A DNA stretch of 64,000 bases. It comes from Bovifimicola ammoniilytica (GTDB lineage: Bacteria > Bacillota > Clostridia > Lachnospirales > Lachnospiraceae). The position numbers and the translations under genes are program-made. Under the pieces are notes generated by a model. It searched no databases. It was not told the DNA's origin and worked only from the letters and a program-made list of their open reading frames with translations. This document shows, piece by piece, positions 25,842 through 35,323 of the stretch. Position 1 is the stretch's first letter. Each line of letters opens with the position of its first letter. The stretch lies in assembly GCF_025567085.1 (NCBI RefSeq), contig NZ_JAOQJN010000011.1, positions 12,560 to 76,559 of the forward strand, read 5' to 3'.

Positions 25842-26654
25842 TTATTTATCAAGTGTATCATGGGCTTTTTCGACAATTTTATTAATTAAATCTAAATCTG
25901 TTTTATTAATAGTATCTGCATTTTCTCCCTTTTCAATATGAAGTAAATATTCTATATTTCCTTCAGGTCCCTTTATAGGTGAAAAATCAAGATTTAATAC
26001 ATTAAAGCCTATGCTTTTAGCAAACTCGACAACCATTTCGATTACTTCTATATGTACTTTCTTATCACGTACAACACCCTTTTTACCGACTTTCTCTCTG
26101 CCTGCTTCAAACTGCGGCTTAATAAGACATACAACCTGTCCATTGTCAGCAAGAAGATTTCTTACGGGTCCTAAGACTTTAGTAAGTGATATAAACGATA
26201 CATCAATTGATGAAAAATCTATTAAATCAGGAATATCTTCATTCGTTACATATCTGATATTCGTTTTCTCCATACATACAACTCTTTCGTCCTGCCTTAA
26301 TTTCCATGCAAGTTGTCCATGTCCTACATCGATTGAATACACTTTCACTGCACCATTTTGAAGCATACAATCCGTAAATCCACCTGTCGATGCACCAACG
26401 TCCATACAGATTTTGCCATCTATGCTTACCTCGAAATTCGCCATTGCCTTTTCAAGTTTAAGTCCACCCCTGCTTACATATTTAAGGGTATTTCCCCTGA
26501 CTTCTATTATGGCTTTTTCATCAAATGTCTGTCCAGCTTTATCTTCTCTGTTATTATTTACAAACACATTTCCACTCATTATTATGGCTTTTGCTTTCTC
26601 TCTTGACTCTGCAAAACCACCTTTAACAAGCAGTACATCTAATCTTTCTTTCAA
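25842..26654 (-). CDS. tlyA: TlyA family rRNA 2'-O-methyltransferase
   Basis: A 270-residue protein with an N-terminal S4 RNA-binding domain (about 1-60) and a FtsJ-like methyltransferase domain. The SAM-binding segment DVGASTGGFTDCMLQNGA lies near residue 85, and the catalytic region DVSFISLTKVL and LIKPQFEAGREKVGKKG follow. Relatives methylate cytidines in 16S and 23S rRNA. It is 18 bases after dxs. The 155-base gap to nadK is AT-rich with a repeated CTATATGTAGT motif and no gene. Confidence 0.92.
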   Translation of the reverse strand: MKERLDVLLVKGGFAESREKAKAIIMSGNVFVNNNREDKAGQTFDEKAIIEVRGNTLKYVSRGGLKLEKAMANFEVSIDGKICMDVGASTGGFTDCMLQNGAVKVYSIDVGHGQLAWKLRQDERVVCMEKTNIRYVTNEDIPDLIDFSSIDVSFISLTKVLGPVRNLLADNGQVVCLIKPQFEAGREKVGKKGVVRDKKVHIEVIEMVVEFAKSIGFNVLNLDFSPIKGPEGNIEYLLHIEKGENADTINKTDLDLINKIVEKAHDTLDK

Positions 26655-26672
26655 TTTAAAACCTCCGTATGC

Positions 26673-28538
26673 TTAGTCCATATCAATATTTTTCTGGATT
26701 TTATTCAAAATTGTTTCTTTATCAAGTCCTATTTCACTCTTCAAAATCTCGATATTACCATGTTCTACATAGACATTTGGTATTGCAATATTTATCACCT
26801 TATATTTTAGGTTCATATCTCTTGTAATTCTTAAAACTCTTTCACCAAAACCACCATTTAATACATTTTCTTCCATGGTAACGATTAATCTGTGGTTTTC
26901 ATTCAGATTTTCTAATAGTTTTTCATCAACCGGCTTAACAAATCTTGCATTTACGAGTGATACACTATAACCTTTTTCTTTTAATGCCTCTCTTATTTCG
27001 ATTGCGACCTCAACCATTGAGCCTACTGCTAATAATGCAATATCTTTTTCTTTATATATTATTTCACTTTTACCATATTCTATAGGCGAATTAAATTCTT
27101 TAAGGCCATCATAGGCTGTTCCTCTAGGATAACGGATTGCCAATGGGTGATTAAAATTTCTTGAATATTCTATTACTGCTGCCAGCTCATATCTGTTCTT
27201 CGGAGCAAATATATTCATATTAGGTATATTAGATAAATATGATAAATCAAATATTCCCTGATGTGTCTCGCCGTCAGCACCTACTAGTCCTGCCCTGTCT
27301 ACCATAAATATAACTGGTAGGTCCTGAATACATACGTCATGTAATATCTGGTCGTATGCCCTTTGTAAAAATGATGAGTATATGGCAACATATGGCTTCA
27401 TTCCTGCTGCTGCAAGTCCTGCCGCATAAGTTACTGCATGTTCTTCTGCAATTCCAACATCAAAGAATCTCTCTGGATATGTCTGCATAAATTTCTTAAG
27501 ACCGGTTCCATCAGGCATTGCTGCTGTAATTGCTGCAACAGCCTCATCTTCTTTTGCAAGTTTAACAATTCCTTTTGCAAATACATCTGTATATGTCGGT
27601 TTCTCTTTCTTAGTAAGTGGTAAACCTGTCTGGATGTTAAATGGCTCTACTCCATGGAAACTTGATGGATGCTTTTCGGCAGGAATATAACCCTTACCTT
27701 TCTTAGTAATTACATGAATTAATACCGCATGGTCTAACTTCTTAGCTTCACTTATTATCTTCACTAATTGGTTAATATTATGTCCATCAACCGGTCCAAG
27801 ATATGTTATTCCCATATCTTCAAATAACATTCCGGGAATTACCAACTGTTTAATACTACTTTTTGTCTTCCTGATCTTAGTTACTAACTTGCCACCGATT
27901 GCAGGAATCTTATTAAGAACATCAACTACACCATTTTTAAGTTCATTATATGCTTCTCCGGCTCTTAGATTGCTTAAATATGTTGACATACCGCCTACAT
28001 TTTCCGAAATAGACATATTGTTATCATTAAGAATTATAATAAAATTACGCTTTAATCTGGCTGCATTATTAAGTCCCTCATATGCCATTCCACCCGATAA
28101 TGCACCATCGCCGATTACTGAAACTACTGTCCCTTTTTTTCTCATAATCTCATTTGCTGTAACTATTCCAAGTCCCGCTGAAATTGATGTGGAACTATGA
28201 CCTGTATCAAAACAGTCACATTCATTTTCTCTTCTCTTTGGAAAACCACTCATTCCACCATAACTTCTTAATTCATCAAAGCCTTCTTTTCTTCCGGTTA
28301 AAATTTTATGAGTATATGACTGATGGCCAACATCAAATATTATCTTATCTTCTGGCAAATCTAGTGCTAAATGCAATGCCATGGTTAGTTCAACCACACC
28401 TAAGTTAGATGCTAAATGTCCACCGTTCTTACTTATTACCTCTATTAGAAAATTACGAATTTCATCTGCTAATTCATCATATTCTTCTTTAGGTATATCC
28501 TTTATATCGTTAACTTTATTAATTTTATCCAGAACCAT
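26673..28538 (-). CDS. dxs: 1-deoxy-D-xylulose-5-phosphate synthase
   Basis: This 621-residue thiamin-diphosphate enzyme condenses pyruvate and glyceraldehyde 3-phosphate, feeding isoprenoid, thiamin and pyridoxal synthesis. The N-terminal HLASNLGVVELTMALH and GHQSYTHKILTGR segments are present. The cofactor-binding GDGALSGGMAYEGLNNA lies near 150, the catalytic GIAEEHAVTYAAGLA near 365 and DRAGLVGADGETHQG near 425. It is 11 bases after ispA, so precursor and polyprenyl synthesis are co-transcribed. It also supplies the substrate of ThiG. Confidence 0.97.
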   Translation of the reverse strand: MVLDKINKVNDIKDIPKEEYDELADEIRNFLIEVISKNGGHLASNLGVVELTMALHLALDLPEDKIIFDVGHQSYTHKILTGRKEGFDELRSYGGMSGFPKRRENECDCFDTGHSSTSISAGLGIVTANEIMRKKGTVVSVIGDGALSGGMAYEGLNNAARLKRNFIIILNDNNMSISENVGGMSTYLSNLRAGEAYNELKNGVVDVLNKIPAIGGKLVTKIRKTKSSIKQLVIPGMLFEDMGITYLGPVDGHNINQLVKIISEAKKLDHAVLIHVITKKGKGYIPAEKHPSSFHGVEPFNIQTGLPLTKKEKPTYTDVFAKGIVKLAKEDEAVAAITAAMPDGTGLKKFMQTYPERFFDVGIAEEHAVTYAAGLAAAGMKPYVAIYSSFLQRAYDQILHDVCIQDLPVIFMVDRAGLVGADGETHQGIFDLSYLSNIPNMNIFAPKNRYELAAVIEYSRNFNHPLAIRYPRGTAYDGLKEFNSPIEYGKSEIIYKEKDIALLAVGSMVEVAIEIREALKEKGYSVSLVNARFVKPVDEKLLENLNENHRLIVTMEENVLNGGFGERVLRITRDMNLKYKVINIAIPNVYVEHGNIEILKSEIGLDKETILNKIQKNIDMD

Positions 28539-28549
28539 ACTGTCACCTA

Positions 28550-29446
28550 TTACTTCTTTCTGTATATCAAACTTTCTATTAATTCAGTTAAGAATTCATT
28601 TTTGTTATCAAAACTGTCGATAATTCTAAGTGCTTCTTCTGATAATTCTTTAACTTTCTGCGATGCTCCATCAATTCCTAAGAGATTAACATATGTAGAT
28701 TTATGATTTTTCTCATCACTTAGAACATTCTTGCCAAGTACTTCACTCGTACTTGTTACATCTAAAATGTCGTCCTGGATCTGAAATGCTTTACCTATAT
28801 AACTTCCGGCTTTCTCAATTAACTTAATGTCATTTTCTCTGGCACCTGCTAAAGCTGCTCCCATCATCATCGAAGCTTCTATCAATGCACCTGTCTTTAA
28901 TTCATTAATATAATCGAGTGTATCTATATCTATCTGCCTATTTTCATTTTTAATATCTACAACTTGTCCACCGATCATCCCAAATACGCCTGCTTTTCTA
29001 CTTAGAATATCAAGTGCCATTAATGCATTCGCAGTATTTTCACTGTCTTTGACACCTTGAATACCTGTCTCAAAAGCATAATTAAGTAAAGCATCGCCTG
29101 CAAGGATTCCCATTCCCTCGCCAAATACTATATGAGTTGTCTTTTTACCTCTTCTATATTCGTCATTATCCATCGCTGGCAAATCATCATGTACTAAGGA
29201 ATATGTGTGAATCATTTCAATGGCACACATAAATTTATCAGCTTCTTTGTCATCACCGCCAAAAAGTCTTAAACATTCTAATAACAGCATAGGCCTTAAT
29301 CTCTTGCCGCCTGCTAATATACTGTAATTCATAGCATTAAAAATTTCTCTCTGAAGATACTTTTCATCATTTTCATCGCATAACTGTTTATTTATTATTT
29401 CTTCTATATATTCTACACGATTTAAAAGTTCTTTATTAAAATCCAT
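28550..29446 (-). CDS. ispA: Polyprenyl (farnesyl) diphosphate synthase
   Basis: A 298-residue trans-prenyltransferase that builds geranyl/farnesyl diphosphate. The first aspartate-rich motif is in VHDDLPAMDNDEYRRGK near residue 84 and the second in QIQDDILDVTSTSEVLGK near 225. GGKRLRPMLLLECL marks the pyrophosphate-binding N-terminal region. Its start codon overlaps the xseB stop (shared base 29446), so translation is coupled. Length fits the short-chain class. Confidence 0.95.
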   Translation of the reverse strand: MDFNKELLNRVEYIEEIINKQLCDENDEKYLQREIFNAMNYSILAGGKRLRPMLLLECLRLFGGDDKEADKFMCAIEMIHTYSLVHDDLPAMDNDEYRRGKKTTHIVFGEGMGILAGDALLNYAFETGIQGVKDSENTANALMALDILSRKAGVFGMIGGQVVDIKNENRQIDIDTLDYINELKTGALIEASMMMGAALAGARENDIKLIEKAGSYIGKAFQIQDDILDVTSTSEVLGKNVLSDEKNHKSTYVNLLGIDGASQKVKELSEEALRIIDSFDNKNEFLTELIESLIYRKK

Positions 29447-29640
29447 TACTCGTTATTACCTCCGATAATCTCTAATTGTTTTTCAACCTTGTCGATTTTG
29501 TCGTTACAGGTTTTACATAACTTTATTCCCTGATTATATAATTTGAAAGATTCTTCTAATGAAATATCTTCTCTATCCATTTTTGCAATTATATCGCATA
29601 ATTCATCTAATGATTGTTCTAATGTCTTAGCTTGAGCCAC
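29446..29640 (-). CDS. xseB: Exodeoxyribonuclease VII small subunit
   Basis: A 64-residue protein with the XseB pattern: TLEQSLDELCDIIAKMDRED, then SLEESFKLYNQGIKLCKTCN. It forms the small subunits of exonuclease VII with XseA, encoded 27 bases upstream. It overlaps the ispA start, as in many Firmicutes. Confidence 0.95.
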   Translation of the reverse strand: MAQAKTLEQSLDELCDIIAKMDREDISLEESFKLYNQGIKLCKTCNDKIDKVEKQLEIIGGNNE

Positions 29641-29667
29641 GTCTGACCTCCATAATCATAATTTCAT

Positions 29668-30879
29668 TTAAAATTCCGAATCAAAAACTGTTTTATCTAT
29701 AACTTTTACCTTTGCATTACCATCTTTTAAGACGATTTTAAGTTCATCATCTGCATTTATTTGCTTAATACTCTTCACAGGTTTGTTCTTATCATCTGAT
29801 ATATAAGCATATCCACCTGATAATTTATTAAGTGGAGATAAACCATTTAATCTCTCTGTTAAAAGTTCTAATTGATGTCGTCTTTCAGATGTCTTTCTAT
29901 TAATACTGTCGTAAAGTCTTATCTCTAAATCTGCTAACCTCTGTCTTTTTGACTGGATATTGTTAGCCGGAGACATCTTATTTAATTTCCATAATAAATC
30001 ATTAACTGTATTTCTATAATTTCTGATTTTAATATCTATCCGGTATCTCATATTTTCTTCATATGATGAAATTTTCTCACATAATTTATTATATTCAAAA
30101 ACAACCAGTTCTGCTGCTGCTGACGGCGTCGGTGCTCTCATATCTGCCACATAATCAGCTATTGTATAATCTGTCTCATGTCCGACTGCTGAAATCACAG
30201 GTGTATTGCATTCAAAGATTGCCCTTGCAACCTTTTCTTCATTAAAAGCCCATAAGTCTTCGATTGAGCCACCACCTCTTCCGACAATAATAACGTCTAA
30301 GTTCTTACTATCTAAGCATCTGATTCCATTTACAATTGTATCTGCTGCACCATCACCCTGAACTTTTGCAGGATATAATACTAATTTTATATAAGGATTT
30401 CTCCTCTTAGAAATGTTGATTATATCCTGGATTGCAGCACCTGTACTGGCTGTAACAATTCCAACATTCATGGAGTATTTAGGAATTTCTTTCTTATATT
30501 CATCAGAAAACATTCCCATTTCTTCTAATTCATTCTTAAGTTCAATGAATCTCTTATATAAATCTCCGGTACCCTCTTTTTCTATCTTATCAGCATATAA
30601 CTGGTATTTTCCATCGCGTTCATATACATTTATATTACCCGATACAATTACTTTATTGCCCTCTTCCATTTTAAAATCAAGTCCTCTTTTCTTCCCGGCA
30701 AACATAACACAGGAAAGAAGTCCGTTTCTATCCTTGATTGAAAAATATATGTGACCTGATGAATGATATTTACAATTCGACACTTCACCTCTTACTGATA
30801 TATTATTCAGCAAGAAATCCTGATTAAACATATTTTTGATATACTGATTAGCTTGTGAAACTGTATATACACTATTCAT
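29668..30879 (-). CDS. xseA: Exodeoxyribonuclease VII large subunit
   Basis: A 403-residue nuclease subunit that degrades single-stranded DNA. The N-terminal OB fold (NISVRGEVSNCKYHSSGHIY) lies near residue 25. The catalytic domain carries GIVTASTGAAIQDI, DVIIVGRGGGSIEDLWAFNE and PVISAVGHETDYTIADYVAD with PTPSAAAELV. A C-terminal coiled coil follows. Its start overlaps the nusB stop region. All family motifs are intact. Confidence 0.96.
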   Translation of the reverse strand: MNSVYTVSQANQYIKNMFNQDFLLNNISVRGEVSNCKYHSSGHIYFSIKDRNGLLSCVMFAGKKRGLDFKMEEGNKVIVSGNINVYERDGKYQLYADKIEKEGTGDLYKRFIELKNELEEMGMFSDEYKKEIPKYSMNVGIVTASTGAAIQDIINISKRRNPYIKLVLYPAKVQGDGAADTIVNGIRCLDSKNLDVIIVGRGGGSIEDLWAFNEEKVARAIFECNTPVISAVGHETDYTIADYVADMRAPTPSAAAELVVFEYNKLCEKISSYEENMRYRIDIKIRNYRNTVNDLLWKLNKMSPANNIQSKRQRLADLEIRLYDSINRKTSERRHQLELLTERLNGLSPLNKLSGGYAYISDDKNKPVKSIKQINADDELKIVLKDGNAKVKVIDKTVFDSEF

Positions 30880-31277
30880 TATAATAATTTAGCTAATACA
30901 CCATTAACAAATGATGAAGATTCGTCTCCGCCATATATTTTAGCTAATTCTACTGCTTCATTAATAGCAACTGCCATTGGTATATCATCATCATATTTAA
31001 TTTCATAATACGCAAGTCTTAATATTGTTAAATCAACATAATTAATTCTGTCTGTTTTCCATTTTTCTGCCTTAGAATCAATTACTGCATCAATCTCAGG
31101 AATCTTAGCAATTACATCTTCCACTCTTCGCTGTACATATTCCATATCGAATACGTCTATCTCCATTTCAGGGTCTTCAAAAAACAATTTCTCCTGTTCT
31201 GTCATCTCATCTTCATTATAGAAGAATGAACGGTATAAAAGTTTAAATGCATAAGTTCTTAATTCTCTTCTTGTCAT
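30879..31277 (-). CDS. nusB: Transcription antitermination factor NusB
   Basis: A 132-residue all-helical RNA-binding factor for rRNA antitermination. It has the N-terminal RRELRTYAFKLLYR box and the C-terminal ILRLAYYEI...PMAVAINEAVELAKIYG.(D/E)SSSFVNGVL pattern. It is followed directly by xseA with overlapping stop and start. A hairpin terminator (31328-31352) separates it from the upstream asp23 gene. Confidence 0.95.
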   Translation of the reverse strand: MTRRELRTYAFKLLYRSFFYNEDEMTEQEKLFFEDPEMEIDVFDMEYVQRRVEDVIAKIPEIDAVIDSKAEKWKTDRINYVDLTILRLAYYEIKYDDDIPMAVAINEAVELAKIYGGDESSSFVNGVLAKLL

Positions 31278-31327
31278 AAGGTTATTTACTCCTAAATTTA
31301 CTTGATAAATAATAGTATATACACTAT

Positions 31328-31352
31328 AAAAAGGGTGCCACTTCTGACACCC
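31328..31352 (-). terminator. Intrinsic terminator between asp23 and nusB
   Basis: GGGTGTCA-GAAG-TGGCACCC, an 8-bp stem with one G-U pair and a tetraloop, followed by TTTTTAT on the minus strand. It lies just after the asp23 stop and separates the sporulation side from the nusB-xse-isp side of the block, perhaps only partially. Confidence 0.7.
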
Positions 31353-31358
31353 ATCATC

Positions 31359-31739
31359 TTAGTTATTCTGTTCTACAATTATATTAGCAATTCTTATATT
31401 TACTAAATTAACAGTAAGACCTGTCATATTCTCAATAGCTGATTTTACTTTTTCCTGTACCTTTACTGAAACTTCTTTAATTCTGTATCCAAACTTAACA
31501 TTTAATGCTAAATCAACTGTGACTTCATCATTTTCTAAAACAGCCTTAACACCTTTTGCTAAATTCTTCATACCAAGTTTAGCTACAAGTTCATTTGTAA
31601 TATTACCATACATCGATGCAACTCCTTCAACCTCTGTTGCTGCAAGACCTGCTATGATAGCTACTACATCATCTGCTATCTGTACTTCACCAATCTTACC
31701 ATCATCATGTATTGTATGTGTCATTCTATTGTCTTCCAT
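31359..31739 (-). CDS. Asp23/Gls24 family protein (YqhY-like)
   Basis: A 126-residue protein of the Asp23/Gls24 family: GEVQIADDVVAIIAGLAATE, then GVASMYGN near residue 41, and VNVKVQEKVKSAIE-like helix with GLTVNLVNIRI(A/V)NI. In B. subtilis the homologue yqhY lies between accBC and nusB and is linked to membrane lipid homeostasis. Here it lies between spoIIIAH and nusB. Confidence 0.93.
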   Translation of the reverse strand: MEDNRMTHTIHDDGKIGEVQIADDVVAIIAGLAATEVEGVASMYGNITNELVAKLGMKNLAKGVKAVLENDEVTVDLALNVKFGYRIKEVSVKVQEKVKSAIENMTGLTVNLVNIRIANIIVEQNN

Positions 31740-31826
31740 AATTCTTTGCCTCCAATCATATGTCCAGTATCACATTTATTTTATCCATACTATATCTTAT
31801 TATAACAAAAACAACAGTAATTGCAA

Positions 31827-32564
31827 CTAATTTTCGTCTGATATCGGTGTAATTACGATATTAGCTGCTGATACATTGGTTTTTCGCTTAACTACATCTT
31901 CGATCTTTGCTCTTTCCGTATCCGACACTGCTGTCATATTTACCACCACATCTACATTTTCATCTCCGATACTTACTACTGCACCATTAAAACCTTTGGC
32001 TTCTAGAAGTGTTTCAATCTCATTTTCTAATTCGGCTACTTCAGTAATATGTATCATCTGGTCTGTAATCTCTGCTTTCTGTGCTTCTGACAGATTACCA
32101 CTGTTAATCATATTAAGAAGAGTTTCTTTATTCTGTGCCCTTAACTGTTCTCTGTTAAGCTTTGCATTAGCTGAAAATGTCCCTGCACTTGTAAATATTG
32201 CATCGCCCGGTTCACTTTCGTTATTATTCTCATTCACACCTTCAGCCTGCATATCACCGCTTTCGTTTGACACATCACCATTTGCATTAGCAGTGTCACC
32301 ATCTATATTCTCATCATTACTCGGTATATCATCTGTGCCACTTAACAATGAATCTGATTCAAATTCCTTTGATGCATCTGCTGACACTTCATTAAGTGTG
32401 CCTCCCATATTACTTGTTGTACTGTCATCAATACTTTCTTTTTCTACCTTATTAGCTGTCTGCTTAGCTACATTCCTTTCTGTATAATTCAGATATCCTG
32501 CAACTGCAATTAATATGGCAAGTGATGTAATTATAATCTGATTCCTTCTTACTACACTTTTCAA
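31827..32564 (-). CDS. spoIIIAH: Stage III sporulation protein SpoIIIAH
   Basis: A 245-residue mother-cell membrane protein that pairs with forespore SpoIIQ in the feeding-tube channel. A single membrane helix (about 10-24, IIITSLAILIAVAGYLNY) is followed by a long acidic Ser/Asp/Asn-rich linker (about 35-125). The C-terminal YscJ-like ring domain (about 150-245) contains NKETLLNMI and TEVAELENEIETLLEAKGF. The start is TTG behind GGAGGTAAGCAGGAG. It is the last gene of the spoIIIA operon. Confidence 0.93.
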   Translation of the reverse strand: MKSVVRRNQIIITSLAILIAVAGYLNYTERNVAKQTANKVEKESIDDSTTSNMGGTLNEVSADASKEFESDSLLSGTDDIPSNDENIDGDTANANGDVSNESGDMQAEGVNENNNESEPGDAIFTSAGTFSANAKLNREQLRAQNKETLLNMINSGNLSEAQKAEITDQMIHITEVAELENEIETLLEAKGFNGAVVSIGDENVDVVVNMTAVSDTERAKIEDVVKRKTNVSAANIVITPISDEN

Positions 32565-32591
32565 CTCCTGCTTACCTCCTGTTTATATTTA

Positions 32592-33191
32592 CTATCTCAT
32601 TCCTATTACTGATATTTTATGTGATGAAATACCAAATAATGCCTGTGCAATCTCAGATATTTTCAAAACATTATCAGCATTATTGCCACCCTCTGCGATA
32701 ACTGCTATTCCCTCTATTTCCGGTGCTTTTTCCTTAGTTACATATGGTATTTTATTACCATCACTCCCCTCTTCATATACAACAACTCTATCCTCCTTGT
32801 AACTATTCTTAGCATTTACAATACCCGATGAGTCTGTGCTATTTTCATCATTTTTCTCATAAGACACTTCTGTAAGTATAATCTTCTCCTCTGTTGCCTT
32901 AAGTGTAATCATAACATTTACTTTTCCTATTCCATTTATTCTAGAAATAAGATTCTCTAATCTTTTTTCTAGCCTTTCGCAGTAATCATCTCCTGATATT
33001 TCTATATTTTGCGAGCCTGCTCTCTTCATGATTTCAGTCTGTTTTGAACTCTTAATCTTCTTATCAGGTGATGGAAACATTACTAATACAACACCACATA
33101 TTGCTATTATAAGTAACTTTTCCATTCCAATATTCTTAATAATGTTATTAATATTAATCAACTTAATTAACGGCTTTTTTTTCTCCTCCAA
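32592..33191 (-). CDS. spoIIIAG: Stage III sporulation protein SpoIIIAG
   Basis: About 199 residues: a short cytoplasmic N-terminus, a membrane helix (about 22-40, LLIIAICGVVLVMF) and an extracellular ring-building domain with LISRINGIGKVNVMITLKAT and the ending region GIAVIAEGGNN. The best start is the TTG at 33191, eight bases after GGGGGG; an upstream TTG at 33215 adds eight residues without a clear ribosome binding site. It forms a ring in the SpoIIIA-SpoIIQ complex. Confidence 0.92.
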   Translation of the reverse strand: MEEKKKPLIKLININNIIKNIGMEKLLIIAICGVVLVMFPSPDKKIKSSKQTEIMKRAGSQNIEISGDDYCERLEKRLENLISRINGIGKVNVMITLKATEEKIILTEVSYEKNDENSTDSSGIVNAKNSYKEDRVVVYEEGSDGNKIPYVTKEKAPEIEGIAVIAEGGNNADNVLKISEIAQALFGISSHKISVIGMR

Positions 33192-33247
33192 TTTATTTTC
33201 CCCCCATCTGTACAACTTTAAATTCTAATATTCTATAATATTAATTT

Positions 33248-33760
33248 TTAGTACTTAATTTCAATAACCTCTTTATCTATGTTATATTTTTCTAAAATAA
33301 TGTCATCTATGTAAATTGTTGTAGCTTCCCTAAGGTTCTTGTCATAATTCATATCTTCAAATTCAATAAGAAGTTTCTTGACGCCCAGCCTGTTATCATC
33401 ATCTACTATAAGACTAATATCAACGTCACTTACCTTGAATCCTTTTTTCGTTAAAAATGTCACAATATCTTCACTTACTTCTCTTTCATAATCTGAAATT
33501 GTAATATCAGCAATCTTCTTATTAAGATTTCTGAGTGATTTATCTAATTCTACAACCTGATTTTTCTCATATTCTTTAATAAATGCATTATAAAGTTCAT
33601 TACCGTCATTGTATCTGAATATGGGTTTCATAACAATTATAATAATTATTATTCCCGATATCAGTTTTAGATACCTTTTATAGTTGTCTCCTGGTATAAT
33701 ACAGGAAACAATATTAATAAATATAGTAAATACAGCTATTTCCCTTATTACATCCTTAAT
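33248..33760 (-). CDS. spoIIIAF: Stage III sporulation protein SpoIIIAF, predicted ATT start
   Basis: From the first ATG (33631) only 127 residues would be made, without membrane segments. Extending the same frame upstream to the SpoIIIAE stop adds 43 residues that form two membrane helices and read like SpoIIIAF: IREIAVFTIFINIVSCIIP, then KRYLKLISGIIIIIIVMKPI. No ATG, GTG or TTG exists in this extension. GGAGG, which overlaps the spoIIIAE stop region, lies seven bases before an ATT codon at 33758-33760, so I propose an ATT start and a 170-residue product. A base error could also explain it. Confidence 0.8.
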   Translation of the reverse strand: MKDVIREIAVFTIFINIVSCIIPGDNYKRYLKLISGIIIIIIVMKPIFRYNDGNELYNAFIKEYEKNQVVELDKSLRNLNKKIADITISDYEREVSEDIVTFLTKKGFKVSDVDISLIVDDDNRLGVKKLLIEFEDMNYDKNLREATTIYIDDIILEKYNIDKEVIEIKY

Positions 33761-33772
33761 AAAAACACCTCC

Positions 33773-34900
33773 TTAATTTCCCATACAGACGATTGCAATA
33801 GTTATAACAAACATAAGACTGACCGAAAATACAATTCTTAGCATAAGTATTGCTCCCTCTGAAATTCCCTCCATACACTTTATAATTCTGTCATCTGATA
33901 CCGGCTGTAGAAATGCATTTGTGAACTGATATGAGAATACGAAAATCACAATTTTAACAATCGGTATAAGGACAATCATCATAAGGACAATTAATCCGGC
34001 ACCACCTATAGCACTTTTTAATATATTTCCCGTACCATATATCAGACTTGCAATATTTCCTGCCGAATTGCCCATCCCCGATACAATTCCAAGAACATTT
34101 GTAACCGTTGTATTTCTAATGCCATCACTAACCGGAGAAAACATCTGCCTTATAACATTGATAGCCATAACAACACTTAACATTGCCTTTACCGAAAATG
34201 AAGTTATATTTTTAATCAAAGTACACGCCTTCGATAGGTAATCTTCTGAATGTAGATTACTGACTATACTTAGAACTACATATATATCAATTATTGGCAG
34301 CAATAACTTAAGGCAGCATATATCAATTATCGTAATTACTACTAATGCCATCTGATAATATGAAGCAGCATAGACCTGTCCGTCACTAACACCCACACTT
34401 ACCATATATACCGGAATCAATGCTTTCATAAATTCTGTCATTCTCTTAATTGTCATATATGCAAGTGCTGACAATGCAGTAAATGACGTGATTACCAGCG
34501 AAATAATAACCATATAACAGACTATGAAACCTGTGTCCGATACCTGGCTATTCTTCAAAACTTTCATGAAATTCGTAAGAATTGCCGCTAAAATTGATAT
34601 ATACAAAATCTTCTTTAACACTCTGAAATTATTTATTATCTCATCAAACAGAACATCTTTAACATACGTCCATATCTCTTTTAGTCCTCCATTCGCATCA
34701 CCCAGCATAAAATCATTTGCAATCTCCTTAAAATTAATGTCTTCCAAATCCTCATCATTGTTAATAAACTCCTCAATATCATCAAAGTCAAATTCATTCA
34801 TAACATCCATACTCCCGGCAAAAACTTTTTGATTATCAATAATCAAAATGAAAGTTGTCAGCAGAATAAATGCAAATGTTCTTCTTATCAATTCTTTCAC
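33773..34900 (-). CDS. spoIIIAE: Stage III sporulation protein SpoIIIAE
   Basis: A 375-residue polytopic membrane protein of the forespore-mother cell channel. A cleavable-looking signal sequence (about 1-28) is followed by an acidic extracellular segment (30-75) and about seven hydrophobic segments. ILYISILAAILTNFMKVLKN, VYAASYYQMALVVITI and the MEGISEGAILMLRIVF-like C-terminal helix are typical. It overlaps spoIIIAD by four bases (ATGA). Confidence 0.94.
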   Translation of the reverse strand: MKELIRRTFAFILLTTFILIIDNQKVFAGSMDVMNEFDFDDIEEFINNDEDLEDINFKEIANDFMLGDANGGLKEIWTYVKDVLFDEIINNFRVLKKILYISILAAILTNFMKVLKNSQVSDTGFIVCYMVIISLVITSFTALSALAYMTIKRMTEFMKALIPVYMVSVGVSDGQVYAASYYQMALVVITIIDICCLKLLLPIIDIYVVLSIVSNLHSEDYLSKACTLIKNITSFSVKAMLSVVMAINVIRQMFSPVSDGIRNTTVTNVLGIVSGMGNSAGNIASLIYGTGNILKSAIGGAGLIVLMMIVLIPIVKIVIFVFSYQFTNAFLQPVSDDRIIKCMEGISEGAILMLRIVFSVSLMFVITIAIVCMGN

Positions 34901-35280
34901 ACCAATCCTCCAATCAAATCTATAAGATTAAGAAAGACTGGCAGGCTTACCACCAAAATCGATAATTTACCAAAAATCTGTATCTGGTTTGCAACCGTGC
35001 CAAAACCTGAATCTTTACATATATCCGAAGAAAATTCACATATGAATGCTATTCCTGCAATCTTTAATAAGACCTCAGTATATTGTGCTGATATTTCAAG
35101 CCTGTCTCTTATTATGTCAATCGACTTAAATATCTGTCCTAATTTTGAAATGCCAAAAGAAAATACTAATATAGAAGCAATCAGCATTATGAAAACCGCA
35201 TATTCTTTTTTGACTTCTTTAAACTGAAGTGCGATCAACATACCAGTTATACCTACCATTGCTACCTGAATTGTACTCAT
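34897..35280 (-). CDS. spoIIIAD: Stage III sporulation protein SpoIIIAD
   Basis: A 127-residue membrane protein with about four hydrophobic helices. It begins with VAMVGITGMLIALQFKEVKKEY, which is typical of SpoIIIAD, and ends with LSILVVSLPVFLNLIDLIGG. It overlaps spoIIIAE by four bases and follows spoIIIAC after 43 bases. Confidence 0.94.
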   Translation of the reverse strand: MSTIQVAMVGITGMLIALQFKEVKKEYAVFIMLIASILVFSFGISKLGQIFKSIDIIRDRLEISAQYTEVLLKIAGIAFICEFSSDICKDSGFGTVANQIQIFGKLSILVVSLPVFLNLIDLIGGLV

Positions 35281-35323
35281 TTATCACTCCACCTTTATTC
35301 TATCTTTATTTTATAACGGACTC

